Assembly (NCBI GenBank): GCA_021927905.1
Contig: BLLK01000045.1
Location: forward strand, 992,001-1,056,000
Length of the DNA: 64,000 nucleotides
From: Chaetoceros tenuissimus
Taxonomy: Eukaryota > Bacillariophyta > Thalassiosirophyceae > Chaetocerotales > Chaetocerotaceae
Direction of reading: 5' to 3'
Under the pieces are notes generated by a model, which was not told the origin of the DNA, searched no databases, and saw nothing but the letters and a program-made list of their open reading frames with translations. Every line of letters begins with the position of its first letter. Position 1 is the first letter of the stretch. A program made the position numbers and the translations under genes. Positions 52,300 to 61,545 of this stretch are shown here, piece by piece.

Positions 52300-52875
52300 A
52301 TGGGAGTAGAGAAGGAAATCATTAAAGAAGGAGATGGAAAAAATTTCCCTTCCGTGGGTACAAGACTCACTATGCATTATACCGGGACTTTGGCTGCGGA
52401 TGGATCCAAATTTGACAGCTCAGTGGATCGTGGTCGTCCTTTTGAGTTCGTGATTGGTATTGGACAGGTAATCAAAGGTTAGTATTCCATATTTTCTTAG
52501 TAAAAAACATTTGCAGTGCTGGATTCTGTTGCTCTGAGATATCACATCTTCGTGAGAAAGTACAGTTGAAAGGTTATTTTATACCCAAAATGTGGGATGA
52601 TGAGATTTATTACAAATACATATTTGCATTATGCCTGGCCTCAAATTCTTTCTTACATTTCACTTTTCATAGGTTGGGACGAAGGCGTAATGAAAATGTC
52701 TTTGGGTGAAAAAGCAATGTTGAAAATTTCCAGTGACTTTGGTTATGGAGCTAGTGGAGCTGGAAATGTTATTCCTCCAAATGCTGACTTGAACTTTGAG
52801 GTAGAACTTTTGGCTATCGGTGATCAAAATGCTCCTGGATTTAGTGGTAGTAGCAGTAGTTGTACCATCCAGTAA
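52300..52875 (+). CDS. FKBP12-type peptidyl-prolyl isomerase with CaaX-like end
   Basis: A 126-residue FKBP. Exons 52300-52477 and 52673-52875 join as [20 protein letters not shown], a typical FKBP seam. Catalytic and FK506-binding positions are present: [49 protein letters not shown] and the final [10 protein letters not shown]. The extra C-terminal tail [12 protein letters not shown] ends in C-T-I-Q, which fits a CaaX prenylation box (farnesyl type, X = Q) behind a flexible Ser/Gly linker. Cytosolic FKBP12 normally stops after the last strand. Membrane attachment is inference. Confidence 0.92.
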
Positions 52876-53007
52876 CTTTCAAATCTTATTATACTCTCCA
52901 CAACCCTTGATATTATATTCAAGAACAAAATTTTTTTGTATATCTCAGAAATAAGTTTGGATAATGAAATAGAAATGTCATTCACCACAACAAATATGAC
53001 TTGATAG

Positions 53008-53415
53008 CTATACTTGTATCTCAATTTCAGACGATTTGTTACTCTCAATAAAGGATGCATATCCTTCGAGGCATGTTGCTGGAAGAAGACACAACCAGGA
53101 ACCATAATATAAGCCAGCAAATGCTCCAAAGGTGGCGAGTCTTGTGGCATAATATCTCAAAATCCTTGAATTAGAAGTTTCATAGTTGTACATGATGTTC
53201 TCATAATTTTTAGCACTAATTGTGTACAAAGATCCTACAATGAATATGAGTATTCCATTCATAGGCGGATATATCCACGAGATGAATATCATGGAAACAT
53301 ATGCAAGAAGAAGTTTGACTTTGTACTGCGTCGTAGATGATGAGAACATTTCATCATTGTCAACACCCTCCTCAATTCTTTCCCACAATGGGGTAGATTC
53401 ATTTTGTTCAACCAT
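53008..53415 (-). CDS. Small membrane protein, unknown
   Basis: A 135-residue intronless protein. The N-terminal 30 residues are acidic and soluble; hydrophobic segments follow at about residues 33-50, 52-66 and 90-112. No signal peptide. The GILIFIVGSLYTISAKNYEN and RYYATRLATFGAFAGLYYG parts do not match any family I know. It lies tail-to-tail with FKBP (132 bp). Confidence 0.55.
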   Translation of the reverse strand: MVEQNESTPLWERIEEGVDNDEMFSSSTTQYKVKLLLAYVSMIFISWIYPPMNGILIFIVGSLYTISAKNYENIMYNYETSNSRILRYYATRLATFGAFAGLYYGSWLCLLPATCLEGYASFIESNKSSEIEIQV

Positions 53416-53781
53416 ACTGAAATTTTATCTCCTTTGATGTCATTCACTTCTTTTTTGGGTTCAGTTTGAGCTTGATTATTAAAATGCCCAATATAATAAA
53501 TAGTTGGATGATGTGGATTACTGGGATTGCTCCTGAAATCAATGTTAAGGATTCAAATGAGTGATAATGATAATGTTTGCACCTTCTCAAAATCTCAAAG
53601 CTAATTTTTAAAATTTTTGTACGTACGTATGGATGAGCTAAACACGTATGATGACATTAGATTTTGTCGTTCGTATTCAAATAAAAATTCATTTCATTAC
53701 TTGAAAAGATCAAAATAACTCATGTTTGACATACTCTATTTTATCTTAATCTAAAGATGTTGCTATGATCTAAGATAGACA
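53416..53781. other. Intergenic region
   Basis: 366 bp upstream of the membrane protein and downstream of TDP2. Contains GTACGTACGTATG near 53620. Nothing else seen. Confidence 0.6.
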
Positions 53782-55419
53782 TTATTTTCTTGGTTTGTTC
53801 TTTGTCATATTCTTCGATTTGAAGTGCTGTTTCTTTCCAATTGTAACAAGCAATCCAAAATGATCGCTAGCAGCCAATGGTCTATTGTCCACTTCACCAG
53901 TGGGCTTTCCTTCTCGGTTGTATTTTAATTTTTGCCATTGTAACCCAGCAATTGCATCTTTTCCTATCAATTCGGCTTGGGTTGGAGCAAACATTTCTTC
54001 GTCACGAAAACAGACAATACACCTGTCAAAACGTCTACGCATGCTTCCTTTCAACATTGGATTCTCCTTCGAATCGTAAGTGAATCCAGCTTCACCAGGA
54101 TTCGCGTCAAGCCAAGCATCTGACCATTGCTGTATTCCCAAGTTTCTATGCGGAATCAAACTGAGCAATACTTTATTTGTACCTTTTGATCGAACTCTCT
54201 CGTCATCCCAGTTGAGATCTCCAGTTATGAACGCCATCTTAACCGACCTGGTTTGTCGTAATTTAGCCAAGCAAAATTCACTAGCTATCTTTATTTGCTG
54301 CTCTCTTTCTCTTGAACCATCATTCGAAGGGATGTAACTCTCCAAATGAGTTGTCGTAAATAAAACTTCTCCACCGATGGAATCAACTTCGGCACGAACC
54401 CACATAATTCCTCGTGCCATTCTGGAGGATGGAAACTCTTCAAATCCAAATTCAAGGATTCGACCCATTGGATGCTTCTGTCTCATTTTGGAGTCGTTCA
54501 AAGCCCTACCTCCTTCATAGTCCTCTGTCAATACACAAAGTGCAACACCGTATGTTACCCCCCTCTGAAATTTAATGTCATACCCAAGTGATCGTAGAAG
54601 TGGAGATAGATGTGAGAGTAGCTCCGGTGTCACTTCTTGCAATCCTATAAATGTTGGTCTAGGTGATTGTTCAGATATCAGTCTAGCAATTTCCGTCATA
54701 CGCGCAGACGGATTTGGACGTTCAAACCAAATATTGTATGTGCAAATGGAAAATGGCATGATTTCGTTATTTTTTGATATTGGTGCAGATGAAGACGAAG
54801 TACTTTCTACCTTGACATCTTCATCTAATGCATTTCTTGGTTGTTTTCTTTTTAGTGATGTTTTTGATGTTGCGTCTAATACAACAATGTCGTCGTCGTC
54901 ATCTGAGTTTGTCAAATCTATACATGTTTCCTTAACTGAAGATGGTTTGTTAGGCGCCTTTACTCTTGCCTTCTTTATGACTTTTGCGGCAGGTTTAGAA
55001 TCTTCTTCTGTTTCGATGTCTTTCTTTTCATCTTTTGTTTGAGCATCAGCGTTTAAATCTTCTAGCCATGATTGTGTCCGCAAAGCAGGCGATACATTCC
55101 TCCTCTTTGCATCTGAAGTTGATTCATCGTCATTTTTCTTTTGACTTTGAAGCCATCTTTCGCGACGTATCCTTTGTATTTCGCTGTCCATATTGATAAT
55201 GTTTGTCTTTTCTATATCTATCAGCAGCTTGTCTCTTGACAATCCAGATTGTAGAAACTTGAATGTATTGGAAGTAATAAAGGAATTTGCTGAGTGAAAT
55301 AGAGAGAAGAAGAGCAGATATTTTGTCTTCTCTATTCTCATTAGCAGCTGACTACTGTTACTTTTCCTTGATTGCCGGATAGATATGTCTTCTATAAAGG
55401 TCTGGAGATTGCTTGCCAT
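53782..55419 (-). CDS. TDP2: Tyrosyl-DNA phosphodiesterase 2-like
   Basis: A 545-residue protein with an endonuclease/exonuclease/phosphatase fold at residues about 220-535. TDP2 removes topoisomerase II stuck to DNA by its 5'-phosphotyrosyl bond. The four catalytic motifs are visible: ICTYNIWF, LQEVTPELL (metal Glu), TTHLES, GDLNWDD (catalytic Asp) and the final SDHFGLLV (His). The N-terminal part is unusual: the frame is open to 55419, with ATG codons at 55419, 55341 and 55191. The one at 55341 gives a signal-peptide-like hydrophobic stretch ending SANSFITS, whereas the one at 55191 (MDSEIQRIRRERWL) gives a plain nuclear-type start. Residues 77-215 are acidic and disordered, with KR-rich nuclear-signal-like patches. 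Confidence 0.87.
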   Translation of the reverse strand: MASNLQTFIEDISIRQSRKSNSSQLLMRIEKTKYLLFFSLFHSANSFITSNTFKFLQSGLSRDKLLIDIEKTNIINMDSEIQRIRRERWLQSQKKNDDESTSDAKRRNVSPALRTQSWLEDLNADAQTKDEKKDIETEEDSKPAAKVIKKARVKAPNKPSSVKETCIDLTNSDDDDDIVVLDATSKTSLKRKQPRNALDEDVKVESTSSSSAPISKNNEIMPFSICTYNIWFERPNPSARMTEIARLISEQSPRPTFIGLQEVTPELLSHLSPLLRSLGYDIKFQRGVTYGVALCVLTEDYEGGRALNDSKMRQKHPMGRILEFGFEEFPSSRMARGIMWVRAEVDSIGGEVLFTTTHLESYIPSNDGSREREQQIKIASEFCLAKLRQTRSVKMAFITGDLNWDDERVRSKGTNKVLLSLIPHRNLGIQQWSDAWLDANPGEAGFTYDSKENPMLKGSMRRRFDRCIVCFRDEEMFAPTQAELIGKDAIAGLQWQKLKYNREGKPTGEVDNRPLAASDHFGLLVTIGKKQHFKSKNMTKNKPRK

Positions 55420-55895
55420 ACTCTATGAACAGATCGGAATACAGAGAGAGGCTTAACGACAGCCAATGCAAAGGAGTGGTGTGATGACTGTGCACCGCAC
55501 TCCACTTTAAAAAATCGAGGGGAGTGAAGTCACTACAATGTCGTCCAGACCTAATATTGAGACTACGCTTATTTGCGGCCCCCCTAGGAGTGGTAGGGGG
55601 TGATATAGTATGGTATGCTACTATTTCGGAAATAATGAATAATGAATGCATAACTTGATGTCTAACAAAACATGAACAAAAGCTTCTGCCAAGAAGTGGT
55701 CACATGTTTCTGTAGTCTAGAAAATCTATTTTAATTCTCTATTTCCAATGGATTCAACCGTGATCTTTTGCTTGTGAAACTATGCATTCCTACTACTAGG
55801 ACGAACTGAACAGGCAGATTCTTCATCTTCTTTTAAAAAATGAAACTAATGAACTTTTCTTTCAAATCCAAACGGAAAAGAATAAGTTACAATCC
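55420..55895. other. Intergenic region with GC-rich hairpin
   Basis: 476 bp. A hairpin CCCCCTA...TAGGGGG (7-bp stem, 7-nt loop) lies at 55580-55600, and an imperfect GGAGTGG/CCGCACTCC pair at 55472-55502; both are unusual in this AT-rich sequence and may influence TDP2 transcription. Confidence 0.55.
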
Positions 55896-56195
55896 TTATC
55901 TTGAAAATAATTCCACCTTCACCAAGTGATTTCCGGGTATTAAAACTTGTGATAAAACCCTTTCGATTTCCAAGCCTTCTGCATTATCAGGATCTTTACA
56001 ATACTCTTTGCCATAAAGTGAAGGATCTTTAACATATCTTTTCTCAACGGCATCGCGTAATATGATATTGGAAAGTCTATCTAAACATTCGAAATTCCCT
56101 TCAAGTATTCGACCATCATCCAGTGTACATAATATTCTGCTGCCTAGTAGATCTGCAACTTTGTCGACGCTACTCTTGCTTTCGTCTGCGCTCAT
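55896..56195 (-). CDS. NAA38: LSM-domain protein, NAA38-like
   Basis: A 99-residue Sm-like protein. LLGSRILCTLDDGRILEGNF is the Sm1 motif and EIERVLSQVLIPGNHLVKVE the Sm2 motif. The Sm2 motif reads VLIPGxH rather than the RNA-binding I-R-G, and the two motifs flank a 30-residue linker. This is the pattern of NAA38/LSMD1, the auxiliary subunit of the NatC N-terminal acetyltransferase, not a snRNP Sm core protein. LSM8 is the main alternative but has IRG. Intronless. Confidence 0.82.
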   Translation of the reverse strand: MSADESKSSVDKVADLLGSRILCTLDDGRILEGNFECLDRLSNIILRDAVEKRYVKDPSLYGKEYCKDPDNAEGLEIERVLSQVLIPGNHLVKVELFSR

Positions 56196-56702
56196 ATTTA
56201 AATGCTATTTTCTATCCTGGATATTAACTTGTTTTTGATGTATGAAGTATCTATATTGTATTTGACAAGAGTAGAATAACAACACGAAGCAAAAATGAAG
56301 CTGTGGGGTTGAGGGTAATACTGTGTTGCCTTTTACCGTTAAAAACGGTTTAGAAAAACATTTTTTTACACGATGTCAACGGTGATGTCACCAGGGTCTT
56401 GTTGGCTTATCCCAAAGCAGACATGCGCAAAATTATGAAATCACATTTCCTTTCAAGAGTCAACCGCGCATGTCTGCCAATAAACTCTCTCCTTTGTTTG
56501 TACTTTAGATTCACTGTACCGTATTCGAAGAAGAGAAGCCTTGGGTTGAATGTTTACAAATAGTTGAATCTTTCTGAGTTAGGAAACACTTTCAACATCT
56601 ATCATATTTTGGGAGCATACATTGTTTGAACTGAAAAGAAGTGACGAAATAGTATACATACCATATTGTTCATCTGGTAAATTTCAAGTACACTTTGACA
56701 AA
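56196..56702. other. Divergent intergenic region
   Basis: 507 bp between NAA38 and the triple-WW gene; presumed promoters. No element recognised. Confidence 0.6.
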
Positions 56703-59255
56703 ATGAAGATATTCAAAAAATCTTCTTCTGCCAGCAATCCTAACATTACACCCTCCAAGGGATTGGTGAAAGGTGGTAGTTTTAAAAAGGTACCATCGAC
56801 CCCACCTATCACACCTTCACCAGGCAAAGAAAATGAGTCAAACATTTCAGTACGTGTAATTTCTTCAAAACCTGAGATGGTAGCTTCCAAAAAAGCTAAT
56901 GACAACCAAAATCAAGAGAATAATCTATCATCATTACTTCCTGAGAATCATCCTGTCCTAGGTGTAGCTGATGATAAAAGTCAATCTACATTAGGTTCAG
57001 GTTCATCATTCGAAAATCCACTTTTTGCTGCTGTATTTGGTCTAGGTTGTGGTCCAGGGCTTAGTGCTATTCCTGAAGAAACTTTGGCAGAAAAGGTTGA
57101 ATGGGGTATATCACCGACCATGTCTGGTGATGAAAGTGATGAAAAGGACGAAGATGGATTTGAAATGGTGCTTGATCAAAAGGATGATGGCATTGAAAAC
57201 TATTTTTGCCAACCATGCGAACCTTCTATTCAGAGAGAAGAAAAAGAAGCTGTAGGCGACAGTCCAAAGAAGAAGCGTAGTATTAAGATGCCAAAAATTC
57301 TAAAAAATCGCAAAAAGTCTTCATCTGGAGAATCTGTTGCGTCTTCTGCTTCCAGTAAGGCTTCATCTTCTACAAATTCTCCAAAACGTAAAAGTCGTAT
57401 CAAGGGTTTGATGAAGGCTCGCAAAGAAAAGAAGGAGAGTACCCAACAAGAGCCAAAGAAAAAAGTTGGAAAACTTTTCCATGCCAAATTTCACAAAAAG
57501 TCAAACAAGAAGACAACATCAACTGCTGAGAAGAACAAAGATTCCACAAAGGGCAAGTGGAAGTGTGTCCATGACCCCGAAAGCAAGAAAGTTTACTTTT
57601 ATCATTCTGGAACAAGAGAAACTACTTGGACCAAACCAAAGGACTTTGTAGAGTGGAGAGTTTCTCATGATTCCGAACAGAGACGGTTTTTTTACAATGT
57701 CATCACAAAGGAGACTTCATGGGAACAACCTTCTGATTTCCAGGTTTGGAGAGAAGTTCACGATCCTAATAGCGGAAAGTACTATTACTACAATGTTCTG
57801 GACAAAAAGACTACTTGGGAGAAACCTGACTGTCTCAAAGATTCTTCACAAGAGGAATCAAAGAATCCTGGTGACCAAGTTGAGAAGGACACTGAAGATA
57901 TCAAAATATTGACAAAGACCAGCAGTCACGAAGTTAAAGGAAACGAAGAAGACATAGTAGAGACTTCAAATGATGTGACCAAATCCATTTCAATGCCATC
58001 TGCTGAATTGGAAGAAGAGAAAAAAGAAGCTTTGAATATCATCATGGATCTGAAAAGTATGGATAACGATGTTGGAGAGGATTCCGAAGTTGAATTGGAT
58101 CCTCCAAATATCAAAATTAGTGACCCATCCTCAGAACTTCGTGCTCTTCTCTTCACGTACTGCCCCGATGAAAAGGATAATAACAGCCAGCTCATTGAAA
58201 TGTGTGAAGGGAATGAAACTCCAGTCATCAAAGCCATTGAAGGTCTTGTCAATGATACTCCTTTCGACGAATTACGGCTTGCTATTTTCTCATATGTCAA
58301 ATCGACAGTAAGAGAGATGGGAGAAATTCCATTGGATGAAAGAAGAACCGTCTGGAAAAAATCGAGAAAAGCAACAGCATCAGCTGCTGCTCCAAGCATG
58401 AATAGAGTCAATACTCACGCTTCAAGTGCGATGGCATCAGCCTACTCTATGAATTCAAGAATGTTATCTCATATGACTGGACAGACTGGTGCAACCACGT
58501 TCACAGAACAAACGAATGTCATCAACAACAAGTCAGATAGAAAGCTATCAAAGAAGGCAAGCAGCCGTCAGGAAATTGCATTAGAAAAGTTCAATGAGAA
58601 ATGGGCAAAAATGAGTCTCGAAAACTCTTTTGAAGACTTGACTGATGTGACCGATGAAGAAAATGATAAGAAACAAGTAATTTTGGACTTGAAGGCTATG
58701 GAAAGTAATGACCTTGTCGAATCGCCTCCAAAACTGAAGAAAATTGATCCTGTACGAACTCAAAGCTTCAAGCCAATGTATGTACAAGAACAACTCGTCA
58801 GGACAGAAAACATCCCTCTAAAAAGTTGCATTGACGATTCTAATGATGCAGCTACTCTAGAGAGTGCCTATGCAGCTGATAATGACGATGAGACTGACTA
58901 TCGAGGATGGGAAGAAGAGAATCCTGATGATATCTCTGCTCTCTCGGACTCAATTGGCCCATCAATGGTAAAGAGGCAGGCAAAAGAGAAGAAAATGCTT
59001 GCTCATCAGAAAGAAGATTCTTTGAAGAAGCAAAAAGCCAAGACGATTTTATCGAAATACTCTTCTAGAGAGGAAAAGGAGAATAGAATGTCAAGTACGG
59101 CTGGATATACATCATTTAATATTGACCCAAATCATCAGTCATTTTCTGATGGGGAAAGCGACGTCTATAAGAGAATAGAAGATCATGTGATTGCAGACGC
59201 TTCCGAGGTCAGTTGGGATGATAACACCATGACGTCAGCGGAAATGGAGAGTTAA
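56703..59255 (+). CDS. Triple WW-domain protein with disordered flanks
   Basis: An 850-residue intronless protein (ATG at 56703). Three WW domains are packed in tandem at about residues 282-375: GKWKCVHDPESKKVYFYH ending TTWTKP, WRVSHDSEQRRFFYNV ending TSWEQP, and WREVHDPNSGKYYYYN ending TTWEKP. A Lys/Ser-rich region with nuclear-signal-like clusters (PKKKRSIKMPKILKNRKK) precedes them. The C-terminal 470 residues are acidic and Ser-rich, with a possible helical segment around 490-560 (SSELRALLFTYCPDEKDN). Repeated WWs suggest recruitment to PPxY or proline-rich partners. No enzymatic domain was seen, and the exact family is unknown. Confidence 0.8.
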   Translation: MKIFKKSSSASNPNITPSKGLVKGGSFKKVPSTPPITPSPGKENESNISVRVISSKPEMVASKKANDNQNQENNLSSLLPENHPVLGVADDKSQSTLGSGSSFENPLFAAVFGLGCGPGLSAIPEETLAEKVEWGISPTMSGDESDEKDEDGFEMVLDQKDDGIENYFCQPCEPSIQREEKEAVGDSPKKKRSIKMPKILKNRKKSSSGESVASSASSKASSSTNSPKRKSRIKGLMKARKEKKESTQQEPKKKVGKLFHAKFHKKSNKKTTSTAEKNKDSTKGKWKCVHDPESKKVYFYHSGTRETTWTKPKDFVEWRVSHDSEQRRFFYNVITKETSWEQPSDFQVWREVHDPNSGKYYYYNVLDKKTTWEKPDCLKDSSQEESKNPGDQVEKDTEDIKILTKTSSHEVKGNEEDIVETSNDVTKSISMPSAELEEEKKEALNIIMDLKSMDNDVGEDSEVELDPPNIKISDPSSELRALLFTYCPDEKDNNSQLIEMCEGNETPVIKAIEGLVNDTPFDELRLAIFSYVKSTVREMGEIPLDERRTVWKKSRKATASAAAPSMNRVNTHASSAMASAYSMNSRMLSHMTGQTGATTFTEQTNVINNKSDRKLSKKASSRQEIALEKFNEKWAKMSLENSFEDLTDVTDEENDKKQVILDLKAMESNDLVESPPKLKKIDPVRTQSFKPMYVQEQLVRTENIPLKSCIDDSNDAATLESAYAADNDDETDYRGWEEENPDDISALSDSIGPSMVKRQAKEKKMLAHQKEDSLKKQKAKTILSKYSSREEKENRMSSTAGYTSFNIDPNHQSFSDGESDVYKRIEDHVIADASEVSWDDNTMTSAEMES

Positions 59256-59357
59256 ATATTCTATCTGCTGATGGTATTTTAAGGGTGGTCATACGAGATT
59301 GGTAAATTTCTGTTCAATATACTAAGTTACATAGGGATTAAACAACTATTTAAGTTC

Positions 59358-61100
59358 TTAAAATATGTTGTCTGTAGAAAGTTTGCGCAATATTCCGTAC
59401 CCCATTAAGCACATTATAACGATGAGCCCACCACAGACATTGAGGAACATCGTTGGATGTTCCTCAACATGATTTACCAAGTTCATACCAAAAGCTCCTG
59501 TCACAGCAGCAGCAACTCCAACTACCAACCCAGAAAGCTCCAAAAGCATTTCATAACGCATGATTCTATTACGAAGTAAATCGAGCTCAATCTCAACAAC
59601 TTCTTCTGTATTTTTCACCGAATTTTGGACTGTCCTTAAAGACAGGAGTACTTCGTCCATTTGTAATAGATAGTCTTCAAATAGCAGCTCCACTTCCACA
59701 TGGAGATTTTTTGGATCGCCTTCTTCAACGCCGTTGTCGTCGATTTCACTGAGTCTCATAGCAGCCATATCTTCATCATTCTTTAAAACTTCTGCGATAG
59801 CTCCAGCAACTTCAGTACACTTGGCCTCTCGCTGATCAACTTTATTTTTTAATGGAAGCAATTCACCTAATTTCGCTTGCATTTCAATAAATGCATCCTT
59901 TTTTACACCACCTTCTCCTTTATCGTTGAAGTTCGATGATATTCCACTAAGAATTTCATCTGCTGTAACAAGCAATTTCGAAACTTTGTTTGATTCAAAG
60001 CTGCAAACATGACCTAATAATGACTCAATTACAACAAGTTCGAAAGGTGGTGCTGTCGTTTGCTCAGTCGTGGGGGTAGTTCTGCTTTGTTTCTTTGTTG
60101 TTTTCGTCTTGTCAGTGTTCCTACCAATCTTCAAACGTGACGATTTCCTTACTTCGCCGTCGATCTGTTTATTTACAATTGTACCCATTAAATTCGTATC
60201 TTTCTCATCATCGCTCCCGTTTATGTTCACATCATCATCAAACAAGTGATGAGAGGAGTGGTATATAGAATTCAAATGTACCACTAAAGCTTCTACAAGA
60301 AGTTCAATTGTTTCCATCACTTGTTTATGTTTCGCATTCATTGGAGAAGTTCCAAGAGGTCCTCTCCCCTCATCAAACGCAGATGCTTCGTTGCAACCAC
60401 TCCGTCTAGTTCCACTTGTGGCTTCTGGCAAAAATACCAATACTTGATTTCGCATGACGATTGCTCTTACATGCCCAACATTTACAATGACGCAATTCTT
60501 CCTGGCAAGGAAGGCAGGTCCAATAAATCTCAACCGCCCATTGTCAGAGAAGTGATCAATGACACGTAAATCTCTTAGTGCACAACCAAGCGATTCACTT
60601 AAAGAAAACTTTGTAACAAATATTGGTGTTGCTGTGAATATAGGGCTAGGATTATTGGGAGATGTAAACGATGGTTTAGGCCCAGTGGCAATTAGTAATG
60701 CCGGCATTCTTCTATGCGGTGTAGTCAATACTGCTCTCCCTAATATGGAACGATCGTCTGATTTTGACATGGAGGATTTGATGCTGTAAAGGGATTCCGT
60801 AATAGAAGTTACTGCATCAGAAGATTGTTGCTGTAATGTACTTGTAGATATACTTTCTGTACTACTGTCATTCTGCAAATCGTCTAATCTCGAATTTGAT
60901 TCAGGATTTGCATCTTTACTCAGGGTAAATGACTCAGAAGGAAGATTTGAGTCTCCTCCTCTAGGAATTTCGTTCAAAGAAGATACTTTGAAAAATCTTT
61001 TCTGAAATCCATATCTATTGGGATTCTTTGTAAAATAAGTTGCAATAGTGGAATTGCAGCTCGTGAAAAGCACACATAGCGCAAAATATTTATTCATCAT
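59358..61100 (-). CDS. MRS2: CorA/MRS2-type magnesium channel
   Basis: A 580-residue protein of the CorA superfamily, MRS2 branch. The Mg2+ selectivity motif GMN is at about residue 540 (GAFGMNLVNHVEEHPTMF), between two C-terminal membrane helices (LSGLVVGVAAAVTGAFGMN and FLNVCGGLIVIMCLMGYG). The long cytoplasmic/matrix domain has conserved stretches such as LRDLRVIDH, NCVIVNVGHVRAIV, MNAKHKQVMETIELLVEALV and LLFEDYLLQMDEVL. The N-terminus is a hydrophobic then basic presequence (MNKYFALCVLFTSC), compatible with mitochondrion or plastid. The first ATG is 61100; earlier in-frame codons are not ATG. The linker 320-370 is Lys/Thr-rich and disordered. Confidence 0.88.
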   Translation of the reverse strand: MMNKYFALCVLFTSCNSTIATYFTKNPNRYGFQKRFFKVSSLNEIPRGGDSNLPSESFTLSKDANPESNSRLDDLQNDSSTESISTSTLQQQSSDAVTSITESLYSIKSSMSKSDDRSILGRAVLTTPHRRMPALLIATGPKPSFTSPNNPSPIFTATPIFVTKFSLSESLGCALRDLRVIDHFSDNGRLRFIGPAFLARKNCVIVNVGHVRAIVMRNQVLVFLPEATSGTRRSGCNEASAFDEGRGPLGTSPMNAKHKQVMETIELLVEALVVHLNSIYHSSHHLFDDDVNINGSDDEKDTNLMGTIVNKQIDGEVRKSSRLKIGRNTDKTKTTKKQSRTTPTTEQTTAPPFELVVIESLLGHVCSFESNKVSKLLVTADEILSGISSNFNDKGEGGVKKDAFIEMQAKLGELLPLKNKVDQREAKCTEVAGAIAEVLKNDEDMAAMRLSEIDDNGVEEGDPKNLHVEVELLFEDYLLQMDEVLLSLRTVQNSVKNTEEVVEIELDLLRNRIMRYEMLLELSGLVVGVAAAVTGAFGMNLVNHVEEHPTMFLNVCGGLIVIMCLMGYGILRKLSTDNIF

Positions 61101-61545
61101 CTCTTTGGTAACGTGAATTTTGTGGCTTATGCATTTCCAAAACAACTTAGTTCAGCTTTATGGTGCTAAGATATGAAAAAATCAATTAGTACTATCTATC
61201 ATCACACAAAACGAACGTTTTGAAAATTCACCTATGCATATCTTTTGAGGGTAATAACCTATTTCATTATCCTAATTTGCAAGCTATATTAGTCATTCAT
61301 TTACCACGATTCGTTCATTCAACAGGCTGTGTAACGCATTTGTTTCCGTTAGGTCAACGCTTCACTTTTTCATTTCAATTCTTCTTTTACATCAAAAGTT
61401 TCTGTCACAAGAGATAACCATCAGAATTTCTTCAGCACTTTTAAAATCTAATACCTTCACAAGACATTAATATTTGTTTTGCTTGGACATTGTATCGTCG
61501 TCTTCAATAAAGAAAGCGTAACATTCATATCTTCTAAAGAACATA
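61101..61545. other. Divergent intergenic region
   Basis: 445 bp between MRS2 and the HSF-like gene starts; presumed promoters, no element recognised. Confidence 0.6.

Noticed and set aside
55358-55651. A 97-codon minus-strand frame overlapping the TDP2 start
   Set aside because: Lies over the promoter/5' end of TDP2, with biased composition and no family.
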